Notes: generated from the letters alone by a model not told the origin. A DNA stretch of 10,072 nucleotides from an uncultured Bacteroidota bacterium (GCA_937885735.1 CALABN010000282.1:1-10072), one strand, 5' to 3'; counted from the first letter of the stretch, positions 1 through 6,600 are shown. Made by a program: numbers and translations.

Positions 1-143
1 CAAGAAAGAACTGCGAAGCGAACCATAAAGATGCCGATAAAAAACAAAAAGCGCCGAAAAGTTCATATTGCTAATTTTGTTGTATTTATTTTTTTGACGG
101 TGAATTTATAGAACTCACCTTAACCAGAGTGCTCGCATCTTTC

Positions 144-175
144 GAATCGACAGGCTGTGAGCCTTATGTCGGTTC
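144..175. other. Strong hairpin in upstream noncoding region
   Basis: Positions 144-152 pair with 167-175 (9 bp, one G-T pair). Positions 153-156 (GGCT) pair with 160-163 (AGCC) around a GTG loop, with a 3-nt bulge TTA at 164-166. Thirteen pairs in 32 nt is well above what this AT-rich region would give by chance. No T-tract follows on either strand, so it is not a standard terminator. It could be part of a small RNA, an upstream gene's 3' end, or a protein-binding site. The function is unknown. Confidence 0.4.
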
Positions 176-292
176 TCGTTTTTCGCCCGTTTCCACTTGT
201 TTTGTTTGTCAATCAGACAAAGAAATTCGCTTGCAAGACGCTAATCCTGACAATCGTCAACGCGCTTGTGCAAAAGATACGTGTCAATATTC

Positions 293-332
293 ATTGATTG
301 TGGTGTTTTGTTGGGTGTAAAATATTGATTGT
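293..332. repeat. 9-bp direct repeat ATTGATTGT
   Basis: ATTGATTGT occurs at 293-301 and again at 324-332. The starts are 31 bp apart, about three helical turns, so both copies would face the same side of the DNA. It lies roughly 75-115 bp upstream of the predicted -7 box, a fitting place for an activator. The binding role is inference only. Confidence 0.3.
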
Positions 333-337
333 CTTAA

Positions 338-357
338 TTGTATGTAAAAATGTACAA
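338..357. promoter_or_regulatory. Inverted repeat TTGTA-N10-TACAA, candidate operator
   Basis: TTGTA at 338-342 is the exact inverse complement of TACAA at 353-357, with a 10-bp spacer. It lies about 50 bp upstream of the -7 box at 407-414. The word TGTAAAA recurs at 316-322, 343-349 and 364-370; the last two copies are 21 bp apart (two turns). A regulator of arabinose use is expected to bind in this interval, since Bacteroides ara operons are under AraR control. I cannot confirm that this is the AraR motif. Confidence 0.3.
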
Positions 358-370
358 CTCTTGTGTAAAA

Positions 371-414
371 AACGGCCAAACCCGTTAAATAGTAAGAAAT
401 ACATTTTATATTTG
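371..414 (+). promoter_or_regulatory. Predicted promoter of the arabinose cluster
   Basis: TATATTTG at 407-414 matches the Bacteroidota primary sigma -7 consensus TAnnTTTG exactly. The expected -33 TTTG about 20 bp upstream is poor (CGTT-like at 383-386), which fits a promoter that needs an activator. The inverted repeat AACGG (371-375) / CCGTT (382-386) sits on the would-be -33 element and could be an operator. Transcription would begin near 420, leaving a leader of about 85 nt before the first gene at 506. Promoter use and regulation are inferred. Confidence 0.5.
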
Positions 415-419
415 AGAGG

Positions 420-444
420 CTGATTTTCAGCGTGTGAAAATCGG
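420..444 (+). other. 5'-leader stem-loop
   Basis: Positions 420-429 pair with 435-444 (10 bp, one G-U) around a GCGTG loop. The stem would lie at or next to the 5' end of the transcript predicted from the -7 box at 407-414. A 5'-end hairpin commonly protects an mRNA from decay; a regulator site in DNA is the other reading. Confidence 0.4.
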
Positions 445-457
445 ATAATTTTTAAAA

Positions 458-467
458 CAAACGTTTG
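458..467. promoter_or_regulatory. Perfect 10-bp palindrome CAAACGTTTG
   Basis: CAAACGTTTG is its own inverse complement and lies 38 bp before the first start codon, inside the predicted leader. It could be a repressor site below the promoter or a chance palindrome. No second copy was noticed in the window. Confidence 0.2.
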
Positions 468-505
468 CTCTATAGCAGACACAACACAACTAATACTTAT
501 TAATA

Positions 506-1675
506 ATGAAGAGGATTTTAATTGCTTTGGGTGCTTTGGCTATGGTTGCCTGCTCATCCAAACCACAACTTCCGCTTGCCGACAAGGCAAACTTTGCAAA
601 GGAAGTAGATGGTAAAATGGTGGAACTTTACACAATTAAGAACGATGCAGGAATGACTGCACAAATCACCAACTTTGGTGGCCGTATTGTCAATCTTTTT
701 GTACCTGACAAGAATGGCGATTTCAAAGACGTTGTTATGGGTTTTGCAACTCTTGACGAGTACCAGAAGTCAGCTGACGGCGCATACTTTGGAGCTTTGA
801 TTGGCCGTTACGGCAACCGTATCGGTGGTGCTTCATTCACACTTAACGACAGCACTTACCAAGTTGACAGAAACGATGGCCTCAATTCTTTGCACGGTGG
901 TCAAAAAGGCTACTTCTATCAGGTTTTGGACGGCAAGCAAGTCAGCGACAGCGTTGTTGAACTTACTTACCTTTCACAAGATGGTGAAGCAGGTTTCCCT
1001 GGCAACTTGAATGTAAAGGTTGTTTACACAATCACCAAGTGCAACGCAATCAAGATTGAGTATTTTGCAGAAACTGACAAACCAACTGTCTGCAACTTGA
1101 CCAACCACTCATTCTTCAACCTTTCAGGCGACGCTTCAACAAGCATCCTTGACCACATCTTGACTATCAATGCTGACCAATACACACCAGTTGATTCAAC
1201 CTTGATTACAACAGGCGAATTGGCATCTCTTGACAGCACTGCACTTGATTTCCGTACACCAACTGCTGTTGGCGACCGCATCGAACAAGTCCGCGGTGGA
1301 TATGACCACAACTATGTTCTTAACCAAGACAAGAAATGTGGCAAGTGCGGTTTGACTTTGGGCGCTTCTCTTACCAGCCCAGTTTCAGGCATAACAATGA
1401 ATGTTTTGACTAACGAACCTGGTATCCAATTCTATGCAGGAAACTTCATCTCTGGCAAGGAAACTGGCAAGTACGGTCAACTTTACGGACGCCGTTGCGC
1501 ATTGTGCCTTGAAACACAACACTTCCCAGATAGTCCAAACAAGGAAAACTTCCCTTCAGTGGTTTTGAATCCCGGTGAGAAGTATTACAGCGTTTGCGTT
1601 TACCAATTCTGCAACAAGGAATGTGGCAAGACTTGTGACAAGGCTTGCAGCAAGAAGGCAGAATGCAACGAATAA
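506..1675 (+). CDS. galM: Aldose 1-epimerase (mutarotase), lipoprotein, Cys-rich tail
   Basis: Interconverts alpha and beta anomers of aldoses such as L-arabinose. Residues 1-15 form a lipoprotein signal ending in the lipobox M-V-A-C, with Cys16 as the lipidated residue, so the enzyme should sit in the envelope; no acidic export signal follows Cys16, suggesting it faces the periplasm. Family landmarks are in order: N104-R105, His130 in NSLHGG, His201 in TNHSFFN, Asp267 in GGYDHNY, and Glu336 in CLETQHFPDSPN, matching the two His, Asp and catalytic Glu of GalM. The domain is full length. Odd features: a CGKCG insert (Cys278, Cys281), and a tail after about residue 368 with Cys369, 373, 377, 381 and 387. 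It is the first gene of the arabinose cluster, so arabinose is the likely substrate. The family is certain; the substrate is inferred. Confidence 0.93.
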   Translation: MKRILIALGALAMVACSSKPQLPLADKANFAKEVDGKMVELYTIKNDAGMTAQITNFGGRIVNLFVPDKNGDFKDVVMGFATLDEYQKSADGAYFGALIGRYGNRIGGASFTLNDSTYQVDRNDGLNSLHGGQKGYFYQVLDGKQVSDSVVELTYLSQDGEAGFPGNLNVKVVYTITKCNAIKIEYFAETDKPTVCNLTNHSFFNLSGDASTSILDHILTINADQYTPVDSTLITTGELASLDSTALDFRTPTAVGDRIEQVRGGYDHNYVLNQDKKCGKCGLTLGASLTSPVSGITMNVLTNEPGIQFYAGNFISGKETGKYGQLYGRRCALCLETQHFPDSPNKENFPSVVLNPGEKYYSVCVYQFCNKECGKTCDKACSKKAECNE

Positions 1676-1702
1676 TCTACAGACAATAAAAAAATCATAA
1701 CA

Positions 1703-1719
1703 GTGCGGATTATCCGTAC
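1703..1719 (+). other. Near-palindrome between galM and transporter gene
   Basis: GTGCGGAT (1703-1710) and ATCCGTAC (1712-1719) are inversely complementary around one central T, with one G-T pair. As RNA it could fold as a 6-bp stem with an AUUAU loop, 14 nt before the transporter start codon. There is no T-tract, so it is not a terminator. It could influence transporter translation, act as an operator, or protect the galM 3' end. Confidence 0.35.
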
Positions 1720-1733
1720 ATAACATAATTAAA

Positions 1734-3695
1734 ATGAACAATACAAGTATTTTAGAAAGTTTGAGCAACAATGGATTTGCATTTGCCGACTATGCGGTTT
1801 TTGCAGTTTACATTTTAATCCTTGTTTGCTGCGGTGTGTTCATCCCGAAGTGGATGGCAAAGAAAAAAGGTGCCAACGGCGCTGAAAACTCAAAGGATTA
1901 CTTCTTGGCAGGCAATACTTTGACTTGGTGGGCAGTTGGTGCATCGCTTATCGCTGCTAACATTTCAGCAGAGCAATTTATTGGAATGTCTGGTTCGGCT
2001 TATGCATCAGGTATTGCAATCGCTGCTTACGAACTTATGGCCGCTGCAACATTGCTTGTTGTTGCCAAGTTCTTGTTGCCAGTGATGATTAAGAAGAACA
2101 TCTTTACAATTCCTCAATTCTTGAGCGACCGCTACAATTGGGGCGTTGGATTGGCATTCTCAACATTCTGGTTGTTCTTGTATGTGTTCATCAACCTTAC
2201 ATCAGTTGCTTGGCTTGGCGCCTTGGCTATCAAGCAGATCCTAGGCTTGCCGACAATCATCGGATTTATGGGAATGGATATGACATTGCTTACAATCATA
2301 TTGATATTGTTCCTTATCGCAGGTGCATATTCAATATACGGCGGTTTGGCATCTGTTGCCTGGACCGACGTTATGCAAGTGACATTCCTTGTTGGTGGCG
2401 GCTTGGTAACTGCATACTTCACTTTGGACGCAATTGCTCCACTTTTGGGTGCCGATGGCGCAGTATCAGCATTGGGAGCTGTTATGGACAAGCTTGCCGC
2501 TAATCCTGCCGATAAGCACTTTAACTTGGTAGTTGACCGCAATGTGGCAACTTATCCAAACATTACTGACGACCCATACTTTACAATTCCTGGTATCGCA
2601 GTTATTGTTGGTGCCCTTTGGCTTACTAACATTGGCTATTGGGGTTTCAACCAATATATTATCCAAAAAGGTTTGGCTGCAAAGAGCCTTGACGAAGCAA
2701 AGAAAGGCTTGCTGTTTGCCGCATTCCTGAAGATTTTGATTCCATTCATCGTATGTATCCCAGGTGTATGCGCATTCCTTATTTGGAACAATCCAGACTT
2801 GGTAGGACAGATGAATATTGCTGGCGAAATAACCCGTTCAGACGATGCTTATCCATTCTTGATTCGCAACTTTACGCCAGTTGTTGTTAAAGGTCTGTCA
2901 TTTGCCGCATTGACAGCTGCCGTAATTTCTTCGTTGGCTTCAATGTTCAACTCTACATCAACAATCTTTACAATGGACGTTTACAAGAAGTTCATCAACA
3001 AGGATGCTTCAGAAAAGAAACTTGTAAATGTTGGTCGTGTTACTTCAGTCATTGCATTGGTTCTTGCTTTGGTTGCAGTATATCCTATTATGGGTGGTGC
3101 CGCCCAGGCATTCCAGATCATACAGGAATATTCAGGATTTGTTTATCCAGGTGTCGTATGTATCTTCGGTCTCGGCTTGCTTTGGAAACGTTCGTCAGGT
3201 CCTGCCGCAGTTGTCGCTGCAATTGGCACATTCTTCTTCAGCATCTTGTTCAAGTTCATTATGCCTGAAACGCCATTCTTGCTCCGTATGGGCTATGTAT
3301 TTATGGTGTTGGTGGTTTTGTTTGTCGGCATATCGTTGTTGTGCAACAAGAAGAACGAAGTTGCCGCTGTCGCAATGACGGAAGATACCGTAAAGACTCA
3401 ATTGACCTGGAGCAACATCTTGCTTGGCTCAGGTGCTTTGTGCCTGATTCTTGGCATACTGCAATTGGTTGTTAAGATTGAAGTGCTTCAAATCTATGGT
3501 TTCGAGGCAATCTTCTTCCTTGCTGCAATGTTGCTTGTACTTGGATTCTACTTGCGTTCAAATGCTTTGGACAAAGTTCAGGACCACAAGGCTGTCGATG
3601 CAGACTTGAGCCTGTTCCATACTGACAAGGTGTTCAATATTGGTGCTTTGGCCGTAATTGCTATCTTGGCTATTCTGTATATTGCCTTATGGTAA
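1734..3695 (+). CDS. Sodium/sugar symporter, SSS family (SGLT-like)
   Basis: Inner-membrane transporter of the solute:sodium symporter family, expected to import arabinose with Na+. It has 653 residues and about 14 hydrophobic segments; the first follows a short N-terminus (about 20-36) and the last ends the protein (about 635-652). SGLT landmarks are clear: NISAEQFIGMSG at 76-87, YE at 99-100, GFNQYIIQKGLAAKS at 304-318, the Na2-site region VISSLASMFNS at 397-407 with Ser399-Ser400, and QEYSG at 464-468. These match Vibrio SglT, where the corresponding regions bind sugar and sodium. The gene begins 58 bp after galM and shares its transcript. Arabinose as substrate is inferred from the neighbours; xylose, glucose or galactose cannot be excluded from sequence. 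Confidence 0.9.
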   Translation: MNNTSILESLSNNGFAFADYAVFAVYILILVCCGVFIPKWMAKKKGANGAENSKDYFLAGNTLTWWAVGASLIAANISAEQFIGMSGSAYASGIAIAAYELMAAATLLVVAKFLLPVMIKKNIFTIPQFLSDRYNWGVGLAFSTFWLFLYVFINLTSVAWLGALAIKQILGLPTIIGFMGMDMTLLTIILILFLIAGAYSIYGGLASVAWTDVMQVTFLVGGGLVTAYFTLDAIAPLLGADGAVSALGAVMDKLAANPADKHFNLVVDRNVATYPNITDDPYFTIPGIAVIVGALWLTNIGYWGFNQYIIQKGLAAKSLDEAKKGLLFAAFLKILIPFIVCIPGVCAFLIWNNPDLVGQMNIAGEITRSDDAYPFLIRNFTPVVVKGLSFAALTAAVISSLASMFNSTSTIFTMDVYKKFINKDASEKKLVNVGRVTSVIALVLALVAVYPIMGGAAQAFQIIQEYSGFVYPGVVCIFGLGLLWKRSSGPAAVVAAIGTFFFSILFKFIMPETPFLLRMGYVFMVLVVLFVGISLLCNKKNEVAAVAMTEDTVKTQLTWSNILLGSGALCLILGILQLVVKIEVLQIYGFEAIFFLAAMLLVLGFYLRSNALDKVQDHKAVDADLSLFHTDKVFNIGALAVIAILAILYIALW

Positions 3696-3723
3696 TATAT
3701 AGTTACAAATAAGATTTTTAGAC

Positions 3724-3755
3724 GCTATTGCCGATGAGTTTTCATCGGCAATAGT
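3724..3755 (+). other. Perfect 12-bp intercistronic hairpin
   Basis: CTATTGCCGATG (3725-3736) pairs perfectly with CATCGGCAATAG (3743-3754) around a 6-nt loop; 3724/3755 adds a G-U pair. It starts 29 bp after the transporter stop. What follows is only moderately T-rich (the seven-T run comes 17 nt later), so it is at best a weak terminator. It may protect the upstream mRNA segment or partly terminate transcription, giving more galM-transporter message than araDAB message. Confidence 0.6.
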
Positions 3756-3791
3756 AGTATTATGGAATATGTTTTTTTATTAATTTACAAG

Positions 3792-3815
3792 CCCGATGCT
3801 TAAGTTCGTGTCGGG
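3792..3815 (+). other. Leader hairpin just upstream of araD
   Basis: CCCGATGC (3792-3799) pairs with GTGTCGGG (3808-3815) with two G-U pairs and an 8-nt loop, ending 17 nt before the araD ATG. It could limit ribosome access or mark an RNA processing site. No known riboswitch is recognised. Confidence 0.3.
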
Positions 3816-3832
3816 ATTTATTGAAAAATGAT

Positions 3833-4537
3833 ATGTTAGAAGAATTAAAGGAGAAAGTATTTAAGGCTAACCTTGATCTACTCAAGCAAGGCCTTGTGAT
3901 TTTCACTTGGGGAAACGTCTCTGGTATCGATCGTGAGAAAGGCCTTGTAGTTATCAAACCTTCGGGAGTCGATTATGATGCAATGAAGGCTTCCGATATG
4001 GTTGTCGTTGACCTTAACACAGGCAAAGTGGTTGAAGGAGATCTGAACCCTTCATCGGACACGCCGACACATCTGGTTCTTTACCGTGCATTCCCGAATA
4101 TCAAGGGCGTAGTGCATACACATTCAACTTATGCGACAGCATTTGCCCAGGCAGGACAGGACATACCAAACATTGGTACAACTCACGCCGACTACTTCTA
4201 CAAGGCCATTCCTTGCACTCGCGATATGACGAAAGAAGAAGTTGAGGGCCAATACGAACTTGAAACAGGTAATGTCATTGTTGATGAGATACTTAATATC
4301 CGTAAGATTAATCCTGACCATACGCCAGCAGTGCTTGTCAAGAACCACGGACCATTCTCTTGGGGTACTTCGCCCGACAATGCGGTTTACAATGCAAAAG
4401 TTATGGAACAATGTGCAAAGATGGCATTCATCAGTTTCAGTATCAATCCATTGACAACGATGAACCCACTTCTGGTTGAAAAACACTACAACAGAAAACA
4501 CGGGCCTAATGCGTATTACGGACAAAAAAAACACTAA
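3833..4537 (+). CDS. araD: L-ribulose-5-phosphate 4-epimerase
   Basis: Class II aldolase-fold cytoplasmic enzyme that converts L-ribulose 5-phosphate to D-xylulose 5-phosphate, the last step of bacterial arabinose catabolism. The ATG at 3833 gives 234 residues (E. coli AraD has 231) and the family N-terminus MLEELKEKV; an in-frame TTG at 3821 would add four residues and is less likely. Visible residues: TWGNVS (25-30), SSDTPTH (74-80) with Asp76, metal-binding His95 and His97 in VVHTHS, catalytic Asp120 in THADYF, metal-binding His172 in NHGPF, and Tyr229 in AYYGQ near the C-terminus, all corresponding to E. coli AraD positions. It lies 137 bp after the transporter gene, past two hairpins. 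Similarity to E. coli AraD is high along the whole length, so the assignment is firm. Confidence 0.96.
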   Translation: MLEELKEKVFKANLDLLKQGLVIFTWGNVSGIDREKGLVVIKPSGVDYDAMKASDMVVVDLNTGKVVEGDLNPSSDTPTHLVLYRAFPNIKGVVHTHSTYATAFAQAGQDIPNIGTTHADYFYKAIPCTRDMTKEEVEGQYELETGNVIVDEILNIRKINPDHTPAVLVKNHGPFSWGTSPDNAVYNAKVMEQCAKMAFISFSINPLTTMNPLLVEKHYNRKHGPNAYYGQKKH

Positions 4538-4546
4538 CGTGTTTTT
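4527..4546 (+). other. A/T-flanked hairpin over the araD stop codon
   Basis: AAAAACAC (4527-4534) pairs with GTGTTTTT (4539-4546); the TAA stop (4535-4537) is in the 4-nt loop. The core is only ACAC/GTGT, and the A and T runs resemble a weak bidirectional terminator. Its T-run overlaps the left repeat of the neighbouring cassette by three bases. Reduced read-through into the next gene is possible but unproven. Confidence 0.35.
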
Positions 4547-4579
4547 AATTGATAATTGACAATTGATGATGGATAATTG
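4544..4579 (+). repeat. Left AT-rich repeat of the cassette
   Basis: An array of GATAATTG/GACAATTG/GATGATGG-like octamers beginning with TTTAATTGATAAT. It starts six bases after the araD stop and ends 10 bases before the four-helix-bundle ATG. Similar degenerate octamer repeats are, to my recollection, common between Bacteroidota genes, but copy number here cannot be checked. Confidence 0.6.
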
Positions 4580-4588
4580 TTGGCCACA

Positions 4589-4963
4589 ATGAAGGATAAT
4601 GTTGTTAAGGACAAAAGTTTTGAATTTTCAGTAAGGATAGTAAACCTATACAGATACTTGACTGCAGAAAAACAAGAATATGTTATGTCTAAACAAGTCT
4701 TTCGTAGTGGCACTAGCATAGGAGCCAATATTTGCGAAGCGGTTCAAGGAATTAGTACTGCAGATTTTGTGGCTAAACTATCAATTTCATTGAAAGAAGC
4801 TAGTGAAACTGATTATTGGCTTCGCTTGTTGCATAGGACAGGATATATTGAAGATGAACAGTTTGATAGTATCATAAAAGATTGTCAAGAGCTAATTAAA
4901 TTGTTAATTGTCATAATAAAAAAGACAAAAGAAAATATAAATAACACAGATAATGACAAATGA
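4589..4963 (+). CDS. S23-family four-helix-bundle protein
   Basis: A 124-residue protein of the family named after proteins encoded in 23S rRNA intervening sequences. The signature is clear: FEFSVRIVNLYRYL (about 11-24), then SGTSIGANICEAVQG, KLSISLKEASETDYWLRLLHRTGY, and a helical C-terminus ending in a polar tail. Four helices fill almost the whole chain; there are no membrane segments or catalytic motifs. The ATG at 4589 is chosen because the family begins near this point; TTG codons at 4577 and 4580 lie in or at the edge of the flanking repeat. Members form barrel-like pentamers, and the related Avd protein serves diversity-generating retroelements, but no such element or rRNA is present here. 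Its role is unknown, and a link to arabinose metabolism is unlikely. Confidence 0.85.
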   Translation: MKDNVVKDKSFEFSVRIVNLYRYLTAEKQEYVMSKQVFRSGTSIGANICEAVQGISTADFVAKLSISLKEASETDYWLRLLHRTGYIEDEQFDSIIKDCQELIKLLIVIIKKTKENINNTDNDK

Positions 4964-4998
4964 CAACGGTGTCTGACTATAAAGGAATGACATAAAAA

Positions 4999-5032
4999 TT
5001 TATCCATTGTCAATTATCCATTATCAATTAAA
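4999..5032 (-). repeat. Right AT-rich repeat, inverted copy
   Basis: Read on the minus strand it begins TTTAATTGATAATGG and continues with GATAATTGACAAT, matching the left repeat in inverted orientation. It ends 10 bp before the araA ATG, so the araA ribosome-entry region lies against the cassette boundary. Confidence 0.6.
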
Positions 5033-5042
5033 TTTTAAAACT

Positions 5043-6575
5043 ATGTTTGAAAATTTGGAACTCTGGTGGGTGACTGGTGCACAGTTGCTCTATGGTGGCG
5101 ATGCTGTTGTCGCAGTTGATGGCCACTCAAAAGAAATGGTAGAAGGTTTGAACAAGAGTGGTGTCATTCCAATCAATATCGTTTATAAAGGCACGGCTAA
5201 CTCGTCAAAAGAAGTTGAAGACGTTATGTTGGCCGCCAATAATGATTCGAAATGCGCGGGCATCATAACTTGGATGCATACTTTCTCGCCTGCAAAAATG
5301 TGGATAAAAGGTCTGCAGGCACTAAATAAACCTTTGCTCCATTTCCATACTCAGTACAACGCCGAAATTCCTTGGAGCACAATGGATATGGACTTTATGA
5401 ACCTGAACCAGTCCGCTCACGGTGACATTGAGTTCGGCCATATTTGCACCCGTATGCGCGTACGCAGAAAAGTGGTTGTCGGCTATTGGAAAAGCAAGGA
5501 GGCTCAGGAAAAAATCGCAGTTTGGGCACGTGCGGCCGCCGCTGCCGCTGACGCACACAACGTACGTTGCTTAATGTTTGGCATGAACATGAACAACGTC
5601 GCTGTTACCGATGGCGATCGTGTTGAATTTGAGCAACGACTAGGTTATCATGTTGACTATTACCCAGTTTCTTCTTTGATGGAATACTACAAAAAAGTAA
5701 CTGATAAGGAAGTTGAGGAACTTGTCGAAGAATACAAAAAACTTTACACAATAAAAATTGACGAATCAGGTGAGAAGGTTTACTGGGAAAAGGTTAGAAA
5801 CTCAGCAAAAGCAGAAATCGCCATCCGTCGAGTTCTTAAGGATGAAAACGCAACAGCATTTACTACCAACTTCGACGACCTTGGCGGTGCTGATATCGAT
5901 GATCCAAACTTCTTGGGATTCGACCAAATTCCTGGACTTGCTTCTCAGCGCTTGATGGTTGAAGGTATCGGCTTCGGTGCAGAGGGTGACTGGAAAACTG
6001 CTTGCTTGTACCGTTCGCTGTGGGTTATGAATCAGGGACTAGCCAAAGGATGCTCATTCCTTGAGGACTACACCCTTAACTTTGCTGCCGACTGCACTTC
6101 GAGTCTTCAGAGCCATATGCTTGAAGTTTGCCCGCTTATTTCTACCGACAAACCTAAACTTGAAGTCCATTTCCTTGGAATCGGCATCCGCAAGCAGCAG
6201 ACAGCACGTCTTGTGTTTACTTCAAAGACAGGTAGCGGCATAAAGGCTACAGTCGTCGATCTCGGCAATCGTTTCCGATTGATTACCAGCGAAGTCGAGT
6301 GCGTCGAGCCGAAACCTATGCCAAAACTTCCTGTCGCATCTGCTCTCTGGGTTCCGCAGCCTACATTTGAAATTGGCGCTGGTGCTTGGATTCTTGCTGG
6401 CGGCACTCACCACAGCGCATTCTCGTACGACATCACTGCAGAATATTGGGAAGATTTCGCCGAGATGGTTGGCATTGAGTATGTCAACATCGATAAGAAT
6501 ACAACAATCAGTGGCTTCAAGCAACAACTTCGAAACAACGAAGTTTACTATATGCTGAACAAGGCACTTCTTTAA
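5043..6575 (+). CDS. araA: L-arabinose isomerase
   Basis: Cytoplasmic metal-dependent enzyme (Mn2+ in characterised members) that converts L-arabinose to L-ribulose, the first intracellular step. The ATG at 5043 gives 510 residues (E. coli about 500) and the usual start MFENLELWWVTGAQLLYG; an in-frame TTG at 5007 lies in the upstream repeat and is rejected. Landmarks in order: WMHTFSPAKMWI (77-88), HTQYNAEIPW (102-111), MDFMNLNQSAHG (116-127), then the metal/catalytic set Glu314 in GAEGDWKTA, Glu341 in FLEDYT, His358 in SHMLEVCP and His457 in GGTHHSAF, corresponding to E. coli Glu306, Glu333, His350 and His450. Residues 281-294 (GGADIDDPNFLGFD) form a short insert relative to E. coli. It is separated from araD by the four-helix-bundle cassette. 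The assignment is firm. Confidence 0.97.
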   Translation: MFENLELWWVTGAQLLYGGDAVVAVDGHSKEMVEGLNKSGVIPINIVYKGTANSSKEVEDVMLAANNDSKCAGIITWMHTFSPAKMWIKGLQALNKPLLHFHTQYNAEIPWSTMDMDFMNLNQSAHGDIEFGHICTRMRVRRKVVVGYWKSKEAQEKIAVWARAAAAAADAHNVRCLMFGMNMNNVAVTDGDRVEFEQRLGYHVDYYPVSSLMEYYKKVTDKEVEELVEEYKKLYTIKIDESGEKVYWEKVRNSAKAEIAIRRVLKDENATAFTTNFDDLGGADIDDPNFLGFDQIPGLASQRLMVEGIGFGAEGDWKTACLYRSLWVMNQGLAKGCSFLEDYTLNFAADCTSSLQSHMLEVCPLISTDKPKLEVHFLGIGIRKQQTARLVFTSKTGSGIKATVVDLGNRFRLITSEVECVEPKPMPKLPVASALWVPQPTFEIGAGAWILAGGTHHSAFSYDITAEYWEDFAEMVGIEYVNIDKNTTISGFKQQLRNNEVYYMLNKALL

Positions 6576-6600
6576 TGATAAATCAGTTTAAAATTTTCGG

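Larger units (their letters stand above)
1..406. other. Upstream intergenic region, no convincing gene
   Basis: No reading frame here resembles a known protein. A 63-codon frame beginning near 129 is Cys-rich, unlike any family I know, and overlaps a strong hairpin, so I do not call it. On the minus strand a frame starting at 66 runs off the left edge with only 22 codons visible and cannot be judged. What the stretch does hold is a hairpin at 144-175, direct repeats ATTGATTGT at 293-301 and 324-332, an inverted repeat at 338-357, and three TGTAAAA words. These suggest a long regulatory region in front of the arabinose cluster. The regulatory role is inferred. Confidence 0.6.
4544..5032 (+). 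mobile_element. Four-helix-bundle gene cassette between inverted repeats
   Basis: A ~490-bp unit made of an S23-type gene enclosed by AT-rich inverted repeats, placed between araD and araA. The outer 13 bp, TTTAATTGATAAT (4544-4556), are perfectly inverted at 5020-5032. A second 13-bp match, GATAATTGACAAT (4551-4563), is inverted at 5006-5018. No duplicated target site is evident. Codon use differs from the ara genes (more AGG, AGA, ATA). The unit breaks an otherwise functional arabinose cluster without damaging either neighbour. Mobility is inferred: the cassette encodes no transposase, so movement would need help from elsewhere, or the repeats may be an old intergenic family. Confidence 0.45.

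Noticed and set aside
1..66. Minus-strand frame starting at 66 and leaving the left edge
   Set aside because: Only 22 codons are visible, with no -7 box upstream on that strand and no recognisable motif.
129..320. A 63-codon plus-strand frame in the upstream region
   Set aside because: It is Cys-rich without family resemblance, overlaps the strong hairpin at 144-175 and the repeats at 293-320, and has no convincing upstream signal. More likely noncoding.
2132..2542. Long antisense frame (136 codons) opposite the transporter gene
   Set aside because: It lies wholly inside a certain membrane-protein gene, and its product has no family features. It is a composition effect on the opposite strand.
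3821..3832. TTG start for araD four codons upstream of the ATG
   Set aside because: The ATG at 3833 reproduces the E. coli AraD N-terminus and places Tyr229 at the same number.
4124..4534. Antisense frame (136 codons) opposite araD
   Set aside because: It overlaps almost all of the second half of a firmly assigned enzyme and has no domain resemblance.
4589..4963. Diversity-generating retroelement (S23 proteins resemble Avd)
   Set aside because: No reverse transcriptase and no template/variable repeat pair were seen in the window.
5007..5042. N-terminal extension of araA from a TTG at 5007
   Set aside because: The extension is encoded by the inverted repeat, and the protein family begins at the ATG at 5043.
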